Shown here: in pieces, positions 1 through 6,075 of the stretch
Numbering within the stretch: position 1 is the first letter of the stretch
How the letters are laid out: every line of letters starts with the position of its first letter
The notes under the pieces: model-generated
Told to the model about the DNA's origin: nothing
The model's input: only the letters and a program-made list of their open reading frames with translations
Database searches by the model: none
Position numbers and translations under genes: made by a program
Virus record (IMG/VR): IMGVR_UViG_3300010885_050382
Location: 1 to 31,041 of that record
From: a virus
Length of the DNA: 31,041 bases
Reading direction: 5' to 3' (one strand)

Positions 1-147
1 CTCCAAGTGCATGATGAGCTTGCATTGTCCGTGCGCACGAAAGATGAAGCATTACAGGCCGCACAGATCATGGCGACATGCGTCAACATGGAAGTGCCCA
101 ACCGGTGTGACGTAGAAGTTGGCCCTAGCTGGGGCGAAGCAAAATAA
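1..147 (+). CDS. DNA polymerase, family A, C-terminal end (partial)
   Basis: This is the last 48 codons of a gene that begins before the window. Codon 1 onward reads LQVHDELALSV, which contains the QVHDE motif C of family A (Pol I/T7-like) polymerases, including one of the two catalytic aspartates. The protein ends EVGPSWGEAK, the usual C-terminus of this family. It would replicate the phage genome. The gene is followed within one base by a strong hairpin terminator, so it closes a rightward replication block. The gene on the other side of the terminator converges on it. Identity is confident although only a short piece is visible. Confidence 0.9.
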   Translation, partial: LQVHDELALSVRTKDEALQAAQIMATCVNMEVPNRCDVEVGPSWGEAK

Positions 148-170
148 AGGGCCCCGAGGGGCCCTTTTTA
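146..170. terminator. Rho-independent terminator between convergent genes
   Basis: A perfect 10-base-pair stem (146-155 with 158-167, arms AAAGGGCCCC and GGGGCCCTTT) is followed by T residues. Read on the other strand it also has A-flanked arms, so it can stop both the rightward polymerase transcript and the leftward operon. It lies exactly between the two stop codons. Confidence 0.85.
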
Positions 171-458
171 ACGAAACCATGTCTTGACCTTCTGCCACAG
201 CGTGGTAGGAGCCTTCTGGTCCAAGAATAGGTCTAACTGGCGCAGGGTAAAGAGGTACTCCCCCTTGTCCGTGCCAGAAACCCGCGTCGCGTCCAACTGC
301 AAGCGCGTTGCTAAGTACAAACCCGCACGCCGGACAACAGATACCGGCAGCAGTGTCCACCGGGCCAGATCCGTGGTGCGGCCTTTGTATCCGTTCGCGC
401 GCAGAGCAGCGAGGACCAAGGCCCGCGCTTCTTCCGGCTTGACTCGGGTTGCTTTCAT
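168..458 (-). CDS. Small winged-helix-like protein, unknown function
   Basis: A 96-residue basic protein, the last gene of the leftward operon. The ATG at 458 has GGAG seven bases upstream and overlaps the stop of the preceding gene (TAATG), so it is preferred over an upstream GTG at 497. Residues about 10-70 look like a helical segment followed by a short hairpin (VLAALRANGYKGRTTDLARW, then LDATR...GEYLFTL), as in winged-helix DNA-binding folds. That assignment is inference; I do not recognise the family. The stop lies inside the T-tract of the terminator at 146-170. Confidence 0.7.
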   Translation of the reverse strand: MKATRVKPEEARALVLAALRANGYKGRTTDLARWTLLPVSVVRRAGLYLATRLQLDATRVSGTDKGEYLFTLRQLDLFLDQKAPTTLWQKVKTWFR

Positions 459-625
459 TAGAATGCTCCAAGCCAAACGCCTGTGCCGTGCACACACCCC
501 ACGGGAAAGAACACCGCCCCTGCAATCAAGAAGCCCCAGGAGGCTGTCTTAAGGCAGGTGATGACATGCGTAAACCAGGCCAAGACGACCCAGCCACCTG
601 CTATGACAGGAAGTAGCGCCTTCAT
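458..625 (-). CDS. 55-residue membrane protein with two hydrophobic segments
   Basis: A short gene read as MKALLPVIAGG through to WLGAF. Hydrophobic stretches at about residues 4-18 and 30-54 suggest two membrane passes. It has a strong ribosome site (GAGGGGA), and its ATG overlaps the TGA of the preceding gene (ATGA) while its TAA overlaps the next ATG (TAATG). This double coupling is good evidence that it is translated. It could be holin-like or a small host-membrane effector; nothing in the sequence decides between these. Confidence 0.75.
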   Translation of the reverse strand: MKALLPVIAGGWVVLAWFTHVITCLKTASWGFLIAGAVFFPVGCVHGTGVWLGAF

Positions 626-1095
626 CGTGCATTCCCCTCAAGGCGGTCAGCCACCAGCGTAGCGTAGCCAGCAATATCGCGCCAAGAATCCACCTTGTCA
701 GGATTGCCATTGATGATGCGGCCCATCTTGTGGACGATCATGTCCAAAGCCTCGCGCTGGTCGAAAGCCAGTTGCGTGTCCCGCATTTCGGTGTAGGTGT
801 GCACGATGCGCTTCATCATCTGCATGATCTCCGCGCCTTGGATAAACTTGCCGTAGTCCTTGGCCCGCGAATCGAGGATCGTGTCGACGTTACTGGGCTC
901 CAGATCTGGGGGCTCCGGCGTCTCCCAAAGATTGGGCTCTGCGACAGGCTCTCCAGCGAGCGCCCGCTTACGCAGTTGGTAGACGGTCGAAATCGCCATG
1001 TTGAATTTCCCTGCCACTGCCGGAACAGCAGCGTCAGGGTTCTTACGAAAATATTCCATTACTTTCAGGGTTTTCGGTGCAGATGGTCTAGCCAT
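622..1095 (-). CDS. DUF6378-like phage protein with N-terminal HTH-like segment
   Basis: 157 residues from the ATG at 1095, which has AAGGAG seven bases upstream; an upstream TTG at 1125 would overlap the previous gene and has no such site. Residues about 1-45 (MARPSAPKTLKVMEYFRKNP...AISTVYQLRKRA) look like a helix-turn-helix. The C-terminal half (RAKDYGKF...DMIVHKMGRIINGNP...DSWRDIAGYATLVADRL) matches, from memory, the DUF6378 domain found in many phages, often with HTH or small replication-associated partners. The biochemical role is unknown. A DNA-associated role is inference from the N-terminal segment. Confidence 0.8.
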   Translation of the reverse strand: MARPSAPKTLKVMEYFRKNPDAAVPAVAGKFNMAISTVYQLRKRALAGEPVAEPNLWETPEPPDLEPSNVDTILDSRAKDYGKFIQGAEIMQMMKRIVHTYTEMRDTQLAFDQREALDMIVHKMGRIINGNPDKVDSWRDIAGYATLVADRLEGNAR

Positions 1096-1105
1096 GGGGT
1101 TCTCC

Positions 1106-1609
1106 TTATAAAACTGCGTTTTCAATGTCCGAAATTGGACGGGGGACTTTATGCGCGATGGGTCGTGCTTTTTTGTTTTTAACTATCGCTATGACAATAT
1201 CCATAGCTTTTTCCAATTCAGCTACAGTACAGGCATCCAACTGTGCGTCATGAATTTCCATAGCAAGATTGAAAGAGGTGAGTTCGGGTCCGCGCAAAAT
1301 AAACTTGCCAGTCTCCACGCCACGGCGTCCCACCGCCATGAGCGCGTCTTGCGCGGCCCGAATCTCATTCTCCCAGTCATCCCCAATGCGCATTGAAGCT
1401 AACGCTTCAGTGATGTTGAATGCGCAGATCAGGGTGTCAATATCGTTGCGCGTACCAAGGCCCGTGCACACCTGCTTGAGTGCCGCATGGTTCTTGATCT
1501 TGAGCGTGGTCCCAGCGCTGATCTCACCGACCACCTTCATACCGTTTTTGATGTAGTTCATGGTGTCCACGATCAGGCCCTTGGGCCGGTACTTACTGCG
1601 TTTTCTCAT
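1106..1609 (-). CDS. Conserved phage protein, unknown function
   Basis: 167 residues starting MRKRSKYRPKGL. The ATG at 1609 is preceded by a weak AGACAGG site and lies 17 bases inside the end of the upstream gene; a longer start would add a lysine-rich tail encoded by that gene's last codons. It is basic at the N-terminus, then mostly helical (NHAALKQVCTGLG, FNITEALASM, ELEKAMDIVIAIV). I recall similar proteins in phages of Betaproteobacteria, always hypothetical. It sits in the middle of the leftward operon. Confidence 0.75.
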   Translation of the reverse strand: MRKRSKYRPKGLIVDTMNYIKNGMKVVGEISAGTTLKIKNHAALKQVCTGLGTRNDIDTLICAFNITEALASMRIGDDWENEIRAAQDALMAVGRRGVETGKFILRGPELTSFNLAMEIHDAQLDACTVAELEKAMDIVIAIVKNKKARPIAHKVPRPISDIENAVL

Positions 1610-2009
1610 TTGCCTGTCTTTCTTCTTCTTCCTCTTCCCGCACCACGTCATCGTAGTTCTTTTGCATGCTCATCACCAGCAAGAACAACTCGTTGATGAC
1701 CTCTTTTAACCTGTTTTGCCGCTCGCGCCGCGTTTCAAACCAAAAGGCAGATGACACGCTGAAACTGTTCATGCGCAGTTCAATCTCAACAGTGGGCCCA
1801 GAGCCGTCTTCGTCCACAGCAAAACCTTCTTCCAGGCCCTCGGACCGCACCATGTACACCACACGGTCGTAGAGATCAGAGGCGGTGTTGGCCAAATATT
1901 CATTGCGCTCTATGCGCAAATCGTTCAAGGAGATCGGAGTCATCACAGCATGGGCTTGCGCACCCAGCTCAGAGATGATGACGTGCACATCGTGCTCTAT
2001 ATTTTTCAT
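1593..2009 (-). CDS. Acidic phage protein, unknown function
   Basis: 138 residues, ATG at 2009 with AAGGAC upstream. The body is acidic (FAVDEDGSG), and the last 30 residues form a strongly charged helix with a run of glutamates (REEEEEERQANEK), probably a coiled coil. I do not recognise the family. Its 3' end overlaps the next gene by 17 bases, which suggests coupled translation. Confidence 0.7.
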   Translation of the reverse strand: MKNIEHDVHVIISELGAQAHAVMTPISLNDLRIERNEYLANTASDLYDRVVYMVRSEGLEEGFAVDEDGSGPTVEIELRMNSFSVSSAFWFETRRERQNRLKEVINELFLLVMSMQKNYDDVVREEEEEERQANEKTQ

Positions 2010-2026
2010 AGCAGTCCTTACAGAGG

Positions 2027-2287
2027 TTACAGAGGTTTTAGGAAGACAGGGGCCGGTGCGTAGGATTCAACAAAGGGTTCCTCGACCACGCCGTAGATGT
2101 CTTCGTACGTGATGCGCGAACCGCGCTTCGCGGCTTCAGCAATAAGCTTCCTGGCCACCTCCGGCGGGACCATCTGCTCGCGCAGCTCGTAATGACCTAC
2201 GTTGCCCTGGGAGCATCCCAGCATGTCCGCAAACGCCTGCTGGGTCATGTTCATTTCAAGGCGTATCTTCTTAATTCCGTTTTCCAT
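2027..2287 (-). CDS. Cro/CI-type helix-turn-helix regulator
   Basis: 86 residues. Residues 4-50 form a typical Cro/CI HTH: IKKIRLEMNMTQQAFADMLG is helices 1-2, and CSQGNVGHYE is the recognition helix region, followed by PPEVARKLIAEAAKRG. The C-terminal 35 residues are a short tail with no protease-type domain, so it is Cro- or YdaS-like rather than a full CI. It probably binds operators in this genome, the divergent region 5424-5842 being the natural candidate. The ATG at 2287 lies 17 bases inside the upstream gene. No integrase is seen, so a lysogeny switch is not implied. Confidence 0.85.
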   Translation of the reverse strand: MENGIKKIRLEMNMTQQAFADMLGCSQGNVGHYELREQMVPPEVARKLIAEAAKRGSRITYEDIYGVVEEPFVESYAPAPVFLKPL

Positions 2288-2468
2288 CGTCCACTCCTAA
2301 TGTTCTAGATTGCTTAGCCTTGTTGATATCAACAAACTTTTTACTGGTGCTTTTCAGGACAAAGAAGAACTGGCTGTCGCGCCTGATTTCGTCGATCACT
2401 TCCCCTTCTTTGGTGACCAGCACCCAGTGGTTCTCGCCCCACTCTTTCCATCGCAAAGTTGTTCTCAT
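2271..2468 (-). CDS. Small phage protein, unknown function
   Basis: 65 residues, starting MRTTLRWKEWGENHWVLVT. The ATG at 2468 has GGAGAA upstream and overlaps the TGA of the preceding Mom-like gene (ATGA). It looks like a short beta-rich fold (HWVLVTKEGEVIDEIRR, QFFFVLKS) with a lysine-rich tail. It lies between the Mom-like gene and the Cro-like gene and is coupled to both. Function is unknown. Confidence 0.7.
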   Translation of the reverse strand: MRTTLRWKEWGENHWVLVTKEGEVIDEIRRDSQFFFVLKSTSKKFVDINKAKQSRTLGVDDGKRN

Positions 2469-3106
2469 ACTATTTCTCCATGGGCTACCTTAATGCATAA
2501 ATCAGGGCCGTCGTTATACCTTTTTTGGTCACACTTTGGGTAGGTCTTCAAGACTGGGTAATTCAATTTGCTTTTCATGCTGTGGCACTGTCGCCTGTCC
2601 CCGACAAACTGGAAATACCGGTGTTTTTCCATAGGCTTAACCATCTCAATGCCGTTTTCTTTTGCCCATCTTGTTGGGTTAGTAATTCCTCTGTCCCTCA
2701 GCGTCATTGGATGCGTCCGTTTGCCGTCAACAATGTAGGCCTTATCGTGGCTTTTGGTAGCACCTGTATAAATAATTCCGCAATGGTTCTGTTCCATGTC
2801 GGCGTAGCTGATAACTGCGCACGGCTTCGGCTCCAACAACTTCAAACTGTTAGCCACTAAAAAGCTAGAAGCGTTTTTTGTTTTGGACTGGACAACTACA
2901 CGTGCCAACTCGTAAAGCCTAAATTCCCGATCCTTAAAAGCGTGCTTTTGGATCGGTGGTGATGGTTGGCCATAAACGGCAATGCCTGTGATATGGCCCT
3001 CCTCTTCAAGGCCAAATCCAGCCCAAAAAATGGATGCCCTTCGGCTGTAGTGTTTTTGCAAAACAAAAGCATCTGCAACGCTTTTTAAAATAGGAATTAT
3101 TTTCAT
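2465..3106 (-). CDS. Mom-like DNA adenine modification protein (GNAT-fold)
   Basis: 213 residues from the ATG at 3106, which has a perfect AAAGGAG site. Phage Mu Mom converts adenine in phage DNA to a carbamoylmethyl form that resists host restriction. Features seen that fit this family: HYSRR at 19-23, YGQPSPPI at 45-52, the RLYELARVVV strand at 63-72 followed by NASSFLVANSLKLL, SYAD at 100-103 followed by a conserved His (108) and GIIY, DGKRTHPMTLRDRG at 127-140, and KHRYF at 161-165. The fold is related to GNAT acyltransferases, so a different acyl-type transferase is the main alternative. Compared with family members as I remember them, a short segment after GIIY (usually a QA-NW-type stretch) is missing. 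It is an internal gene of the leftward, probably early, operon, as expected for a protection function. Confidence 0.75.
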   Translation of the reverse strand: MKIIPILKSVADAFVLQKHYSRRASIFWAGFGLEEEGHITGIAVYGQPSPPIQKHAFKDREFRLYELARVVVQSKTKNASSFLVANSLKLLEPKPCAVISYADMEQNHCGIIYTGATKSHDKAYIVDGKRTHPMTLRDRGITNPTRWAKENGIEMVKPMEKHRYFQFVGDRRQCHSMKSKLNYPVLKTYPKCDQKRYNDGPDLCIKVAHGEIV

Positions 3107-3221
3107 ACCTTCTCCTTTATTAGGTGTCGTCTCTCCGACTGTCACGCATTTGCCGCCCGCGTTTGACGCACTTTACCGCCCCGCTGGAAATTACAGAAAA
3201 AGCCTTGGGGCAGATAGCAAT

Positions 3222-3446
3222 TTAGTAACGGTTCATAGCCATGTTCAAGTCCTCAAGCGGCACGTTTAAAATGTTTCCTGACTCAAGCACTGCTTTGACT
3301 TTTTGAAGTCTTGCAATTTGTTCTTGCAAATGGGCTATGCGGTTGTCAATGTTTTCAGCCACGGTTGTATTGCGGTGGCTTATTAAGCCTTGACCCGCCA
3401 GCAGTGCGCCCACAGGCCGTTCCATTTTTGCTTCGTTGTAATCCAT
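3222..3446 (-). CDS. Small coiled-coil protein, unknown function
   Basis: 74 residues from the ATG at 3446 with GGAGAAGAA directly upstream, preferred over in-frame codons further up. The middle (ENIDNRIAHLQEQIARLQKVKAVLE, about residues 30-55) is a heptad-patterned coiled coil, so the protein is probably oligomeric. The N-terminus (MDYNEAKMERPVG) is short and polar. 115 bases separate it from the Mom-like gene downstream, the largest gap in this operon. Confidence 0.65.
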   Translation of the reverse strand: MDYNEAKMERPVGALLAGQGLISHRNTTVAENIDNRIAHLQEQIARLQKVKAVLESGNILNVPLEDLNMAMNRY

Positions 3447-3490
3447 TTCTTCTCCAAGTTGTTGCGCCCACAAGCCGGGGCCGCTCGGCA

Positions 3491-3916
3491 TCAAGTGTTC
3501 TTTTGTTTGAGCTTGGTGGAAATGAGGTCGGCAAACTGCTTCAGACTTATGCCATCACCCTCCATACCCTCACCCACTGGTAAGTCATAAAATTTCTTTG
3601 CTGTCGTGTCGTAAGACCTTTTCAACCAAGTAACTATTCCAGCGTCAACCGCTAATTGTTCAACCTCCGCATCCGTCAGCCCTACCCACGGGCGCACGTA
3701 GTCTTGAATGTCATCGTCCTCGGTTAGCTTTGCTTGCGCTGCGGCTTGTTTACTTTTGAACCCGGGCATGTGTTCCCCTTTACCTTTGTCGTCGTATGCC
3801 GCTTTCCACTTTTTATACCTAGCTTGGCATTTCTCGCAATCGCACTCCCATAAGCATTCGTCCGGGTCAACGATGTCGCCTTCTCTTTTGATGGGTGCGT
3901 CTCCAAATTTAGTCAT
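3491..3916 (-). CDS. Phage protein with Cys cluster and PWVGLTD motif
   Basis: 141 residues from the ATG at 3916 with GAGGGAG upstream. Residues about 20-35 carry a cysteine cluster (DECLWECDCEKCQ) that could bind a metal. The second half contains RPWVGLTDAEVEQLAVDAGI, a short motif seen in many otherwise unrelated phage proteins, and related motifs occur in the next two genes. The C-terminus (SLKQFADLISTKLKQ) is helical. Function is unknown. It overlaps the end of the preceding gene by 8 bases. Confidence 0.7.
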   Translation of the reverse strand: MTKFGDAPIKREGDIVDPDECLWECDCEKCQARYKKWKAAYDDKGKGEHMPGFKSKQAAAQAKLTEDDDIQDYVRPWVGLTDAEVEQLAVDAGIVTWLKRSYDTTAKKFYDLPVGEGMEGDGISLKQFADLISTKLKQKNT

Positions 3917-4091
3917 ATGTTCTCCCTCTCGCCAAGTCCAGCAGTCGAGCAACTTGTCCAGCAGTTAACCCTACCCGCCAAGTGCTCGGGTCATACTTGT
4001 TGTAGCCAAGATGGTCTTCAATAAAACACCCGTTCAGCATCGCATCAAACATTGCTCGCTCAACAAAATCGAGCAGTTCTTTGTCATCCAT
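3909..4091 (-). CDS. 60-residue phage protein with VGLT motif
   Basis: Starts MDDKELLDFVERAM at 4091 with AAGGAGAAG upstream; it overlaps both neighbours by 8 bases. It is acidic and helical, and the last third (TWRVGLTAGQVARLLDLARG) is a diverged copy of the WVGLTDxEVxxL motif carried by the genes on both sides. Probably one of a set of shuffled small phage modules. Function is unknown. Confidence 0.7.
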   Translation of the reverse strand: MDDKELLDFVERAMFDAMLNGCFIEDHLGYNKYDPSTWRVGLTAGQVARLLDLARGRTYD

Positions 4092-4647
4092 TGTTCTTCT
4101 CCTTGAGGGCTTGCTCAACGGCTCGGGCAAATTCCAAAAACGTCTGGTCGTCGCTGTCCATTACATATTCAAGTAATAGCAATACGTCATCATCCGTCAG
4201 CCCTACCCACGGATGCGCTACAGACCACTTGAGGTTTGCGACTTTCAGTTTGCCCAATAGGTCATAAGCCTGCTCTTCCAAATCCTTGCATCTTGCACAC
4301 GCCACAGGCTCCTGCGCTGGCTGCACTGCTGGTTGCATCACTTGCGGAGTCCACTCAAGCGTGTGGATAACACCGTCGATGACGCGGATTTTTTCCCGCC
4401 AATCTTGCACTGACTGTGCCAATTCGTAAGTCATTTCAAAAATGTCAGGCTTGCATGGGTAGTGCTCACCCTTAACGCCTGTGATAATCCAGTCGCCGGG
4501 AGTAACGATATGCTCACCCTCAAGTGTCCTGATGTAGCCCCACAGGTCGTTCTTCATGTGCGGTTTCGTGTAGACCTCTGGATGGTCGCCGTGTTTAAAC
4601 CACTGCGTAGTTTCAATGACCACGGGTTTTTTGCGATATTTAGTCAT
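4084..4647 (-). CDS. Conserved phage protein with PGDWI..GVKGE..PCKPDIF domain
   Basis: 187 residues from the ATG at 4647; a GTG three codons upstream is the alternative. The N-terminal 80 residues (MTKYRKKPVVIE...TPGDWIITGVKGEHYPCKPDIFEMTYE) are a domain I recognise as widespread in phages and prophages, always of unknown function. A Pro/Gln linker follows, then a CxxC pair (CARCKDLEEQAYDL), and then the PWVGLTDDDVLLLLEY motif, so the protein is a modular fusion. A 12-codon open frame with a strong ribosome site precedes it and probably couples its translation. Confidence 0.75.
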   Translation of the reverse strand: MTKYRKKPVVIETTQWFKHGDHPEVYTKPHMKNDLWGYIRTLEGEHIVTPGDWIITGVKGEHYPCKPDIFEMTYELAQSVQDWREKIRVIDGVIHTLEWTPQVMQPAVQPAQEPVACARCKDLEEQAYDLLGKLKVANLKWSVAHPWVGLTDDDVLLLLEYVMDSDDQTFLEFARAVEQALKEKNNG

Positions 4648-4648
4648 G

Positions 4649-4687
4649 CTATCCACCCCATTGCCGGATGATGTCTTCTTGTTTCAT
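4649..4687 (-). CDS. Possible 12-codon leader peptide
   Basis: The frame MKQEDIIRQWGG begins eight bases after a strong GGAGGAA site and ends TAG one base before the ATG of the next gene. The GGGGTGGA inside its last codons doubles as the ribosome site of that gene. Its start resembles the first residues of common phage proteins that begin M..EDIIR, so it may be a remnant of such a domain rather than a true leader. Confidence 0.35.
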   Translation of the reverse strand: MKQEDIIRQWGG

Positions 4688-4688
4688 G

Positions 4689-4979
4689 TCAGTATTCCTC
4701 CGAGTAGCCAGCAGCTTGGTCCGCGACCCACGTTTCAATTTCCTTGACCACCGCAGAGGACAGCACCGGAGCGATGTCGACGTTGGAGCCGGGCAGGTAG
4801 ACGTGGTGCAGGGAGAAGGTGGCCGGGTAGTCAGGCTCGAGTTGTAAGCCGGTCAAAGGTTCCCGAGAACCGCGCTCCGGGGCTTCGTACTCAAACCAGC
4901 AGGTCAGGGTGCAGTTGAGCTCGTCGCAGTCGTAGTCAAAGGACAGGAGGCCTTCCTTGGAATGGTTGGGGGCGGTCAT
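4689..4979 (-). CDS. Acidic phage protein, unknown function
   Basis: 96 residues, ATG at 4979 with GGAG upstream and an ATGA overlap with the preceding gene. It is acidic and beta-rich (LLSFDYDCDELNCTLTCWFEYEAPERG, ATFSLHHVYLPGSNVDI) with a helical C-terminus (VVKEIETWVADQAAGYSEEY). I recall phage proteins starting similarly (DYDCDEL) but none with a known role. Confidence 0.7.
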   Translation of the reverse strand: MTAPNHSKEGLLSFDYDCDELNCTLTCWFEYEAPERGSREPLTGLQLEPDYPATFSLHHVYLPGSNVDIAPVLSSAVVKEIETWVADQAAGYSEEY

Positions 4980-5200
4980 GCAAGGCTCCGGAAAAAGGTG
5001 ACCAGGCGGTCGAGGATAGAGGGACGGTTCAAAGGGGTGGACAGGAGGGCGGATTGCAAGAGCAATGAATCGCGGCTCGCGGACCAGTTGGAGGGCGGGG
5101 TGTAGTACAGGCCAATCTTGACCTTGCCAGTGTCATAAGGCGGGACAGGATGGTGACTGGGGCCGTCAAACGGGCCTACAAGGCGTTTAGTAGGCTGCAT
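4976..5200 (-). CDS. Small phage protein, unknown function
   Basis: 74 residues, ATG at 5200. It is rich in proline in the first half (GPFDGPSHHPVPPYDTGKVKIGLYYTPP) and helical in the second (SLLLQSALLSTP...ILDRLVTFFRSLA). It overlaps the gene upstream by 14 bases and the gene downstream by 4, so it is part of the leftward operon. No family recognised. Confidence 0.65.
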   Translation of the reverse strand: MQPTKRLVGPFDGPSHHPVPPYDTGKVKIGLYYTPPSNWSASRDSLLLQSALLSTPLNRPSILDRLVTFFRSLA

Positions 5201-5423
5201 GGTGGGTAGCCTCCTCGATTGAGCTATACAGCTCTTCTATGCCACTTACAAGGACGTCAAGGGGCAGGTCCATGGACCGGGCAAGAAGAGTGGTGACCCG
5301 CATCAGGGAAATCAGGGCTGTCATGGGGTCTTCGGTCAAGGAAGACACGTGGGCCAGGAGTTCGGCTGCATGGTCTTTCGAGTCGTCTATCAGGTTGTGA
5401 AGGTGCTCATTATTTACGCTCAT
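5187..5423 (-). CDS. First gene of the leftward operon, unknown function
   Basis: 78 residues, mostly helical and acidic (IDDSKDHAAELLAHVSSL, ALISLMRVTTLLARSM, GIEELYSSIEEATHHA). The ATG at 5423 is preceded by AAGAAAGGATAGAGCAA, nearly the same initiation box used by the rightward early-type genes at 7219, 7536 and 8842. It is the promoter-proximal gene of the operon and therefore likely one of the first proteins made. No family recognised. Confidence 0.7.
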   Translation of the reverse strand: MSVNNEHLHNLIDDSKDHAAELLAHVSSLTEDPMTALISLMRVTTLLARSMDLPLDVLVSGIEELYSSIEEATHHAAY

Positions 5424-5842
5424 TTGCTCTATCCTTTCTTAAGTTACACGGGATGTGTGAAGAGATTATAAGCGGTACTGTGTTTGGATGGCAAGTACAA
5501 GAAGTGGTTTATTTTGTAGGGGTTTACCCTTAGGAAGGGGTGGTTTTGTAAGTTTGGAGTCAGGCTATATATACTTTTCCCAGAAAAAAAAGATTTTTAT
5601 TTTTTTAAAACCATTTAGGGGTAATTTGATGAAATGGAGTAATAGTGAGTATCCATGCGGGTTGTAGCTGTGACAGTACATCACGTTGACTTTTAGGTGT
5701 AAGCTTTTTCAAGGGGGGTTCGTGGGATGCTTTTTGAAAAAACTTTTTTTATTTTTAGTAGAAAAAAGACTATAGGGGCTGGGCCTTGCCTCTTGGAGCT
5801 GCTTCTGGTACACTTGGTTCAATGAGTTACAGGAGCGAACAG
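5424..5842. other. AT-rich divergent control region
   Basis: About 420 bases without a convincing gene separate the leftward operon from the rightward genes. It holds the leftward promoter, one possible rightward promoter (TTGTAA 5546-5551, 16 bases, TATATA 5568-5573), a small CCCTT/AAGGG hairpin near 5528-5540, and two A/T tracts (about 5581-5611 and 5731-5766). It is the natural site for operators of the Cro-like protein and possibly for replication initiation. No iterated short repeats were seen by eye. Confidence 0.55.
5458..5494 (-). promoter_or_regulatory. Sigma70-like promoter of the leftward operon
   Basis: On the minus strand, TTGCCA (5494-5489) and a perfect TATAAT (5470-5465) are 18 bases apart. 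The predicted mRNA would start near 5458 and carry a small ACAC/GTGT stem before the AAAGGATAGAG ribosome site of the first gene. The order promoter, hairpin, box matches the rightward cassettes. Confidence 0.6.
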
Positions 5843-6058
5843 ATGTTTCAAATCGAGTCGGGAGTAGAGATGCCGGTGGGCCGCTCAAAGTACCCGTTTG
5901 GCGACATGCTGCCCGGGGACTCTATCCGTTTTGTTGATGCCAGACAGGCCAACAGTGCCCGGGTGTCCGCGCTGCGGTTTGTCCGATCACATGTCCCCGA
6001 TTGGTCGTTCCAGTTGCGTCGAGTAGAAGACGGCTGGCGGCTGTGGAGAATCTCTTGA
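5843..6058 (+). CDS. Small conserved phage protein (YPF..M..GDS type)
   Basis: 71 residues starting MFQIESGVEMP; the ATG at 5843 has AGGAG seven bases upstream, better than ATGs at 5786 or 5822. The pattern KYPFGDMLPGDSIRF, then SARVSALRFVRSH, then FQLRRVEDGWRLWRIS is a very common small phage family with a conserved basic C-terminal beta hairpin. Function is unknown; a nucleic-acid role is possible from the basic surface. Its stop TGA overlaps a TTG that could start the terminase small subunit. Confidence 0.75.
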   Translation: MFQIESGVEMPVGRSKYPFGDMLPGDSIRFVDARQANSARVSALRFVRSHVPDWSFQLRRVEDGWRLWRIS

Positions 6059-6075
6059 CTAGGCGAGATGTTTGG

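Noticed and set aside
5768-5778. ACTATAGGG, resembling the core of a T7 RNA polymerase promoter
   Set aside because: It is a single partial match without the upstream part of the consensus, and no phage RNA polymerase gene is visible in the window.
6001-6075. Longer N-terminus for the terminase small subunit from TTG at 6001
   Set aside because: It would overlap the upstream gene by about 58 bases and lacks a ribosome site; the ATG at 6076 or the TTG at 6055 fit better.
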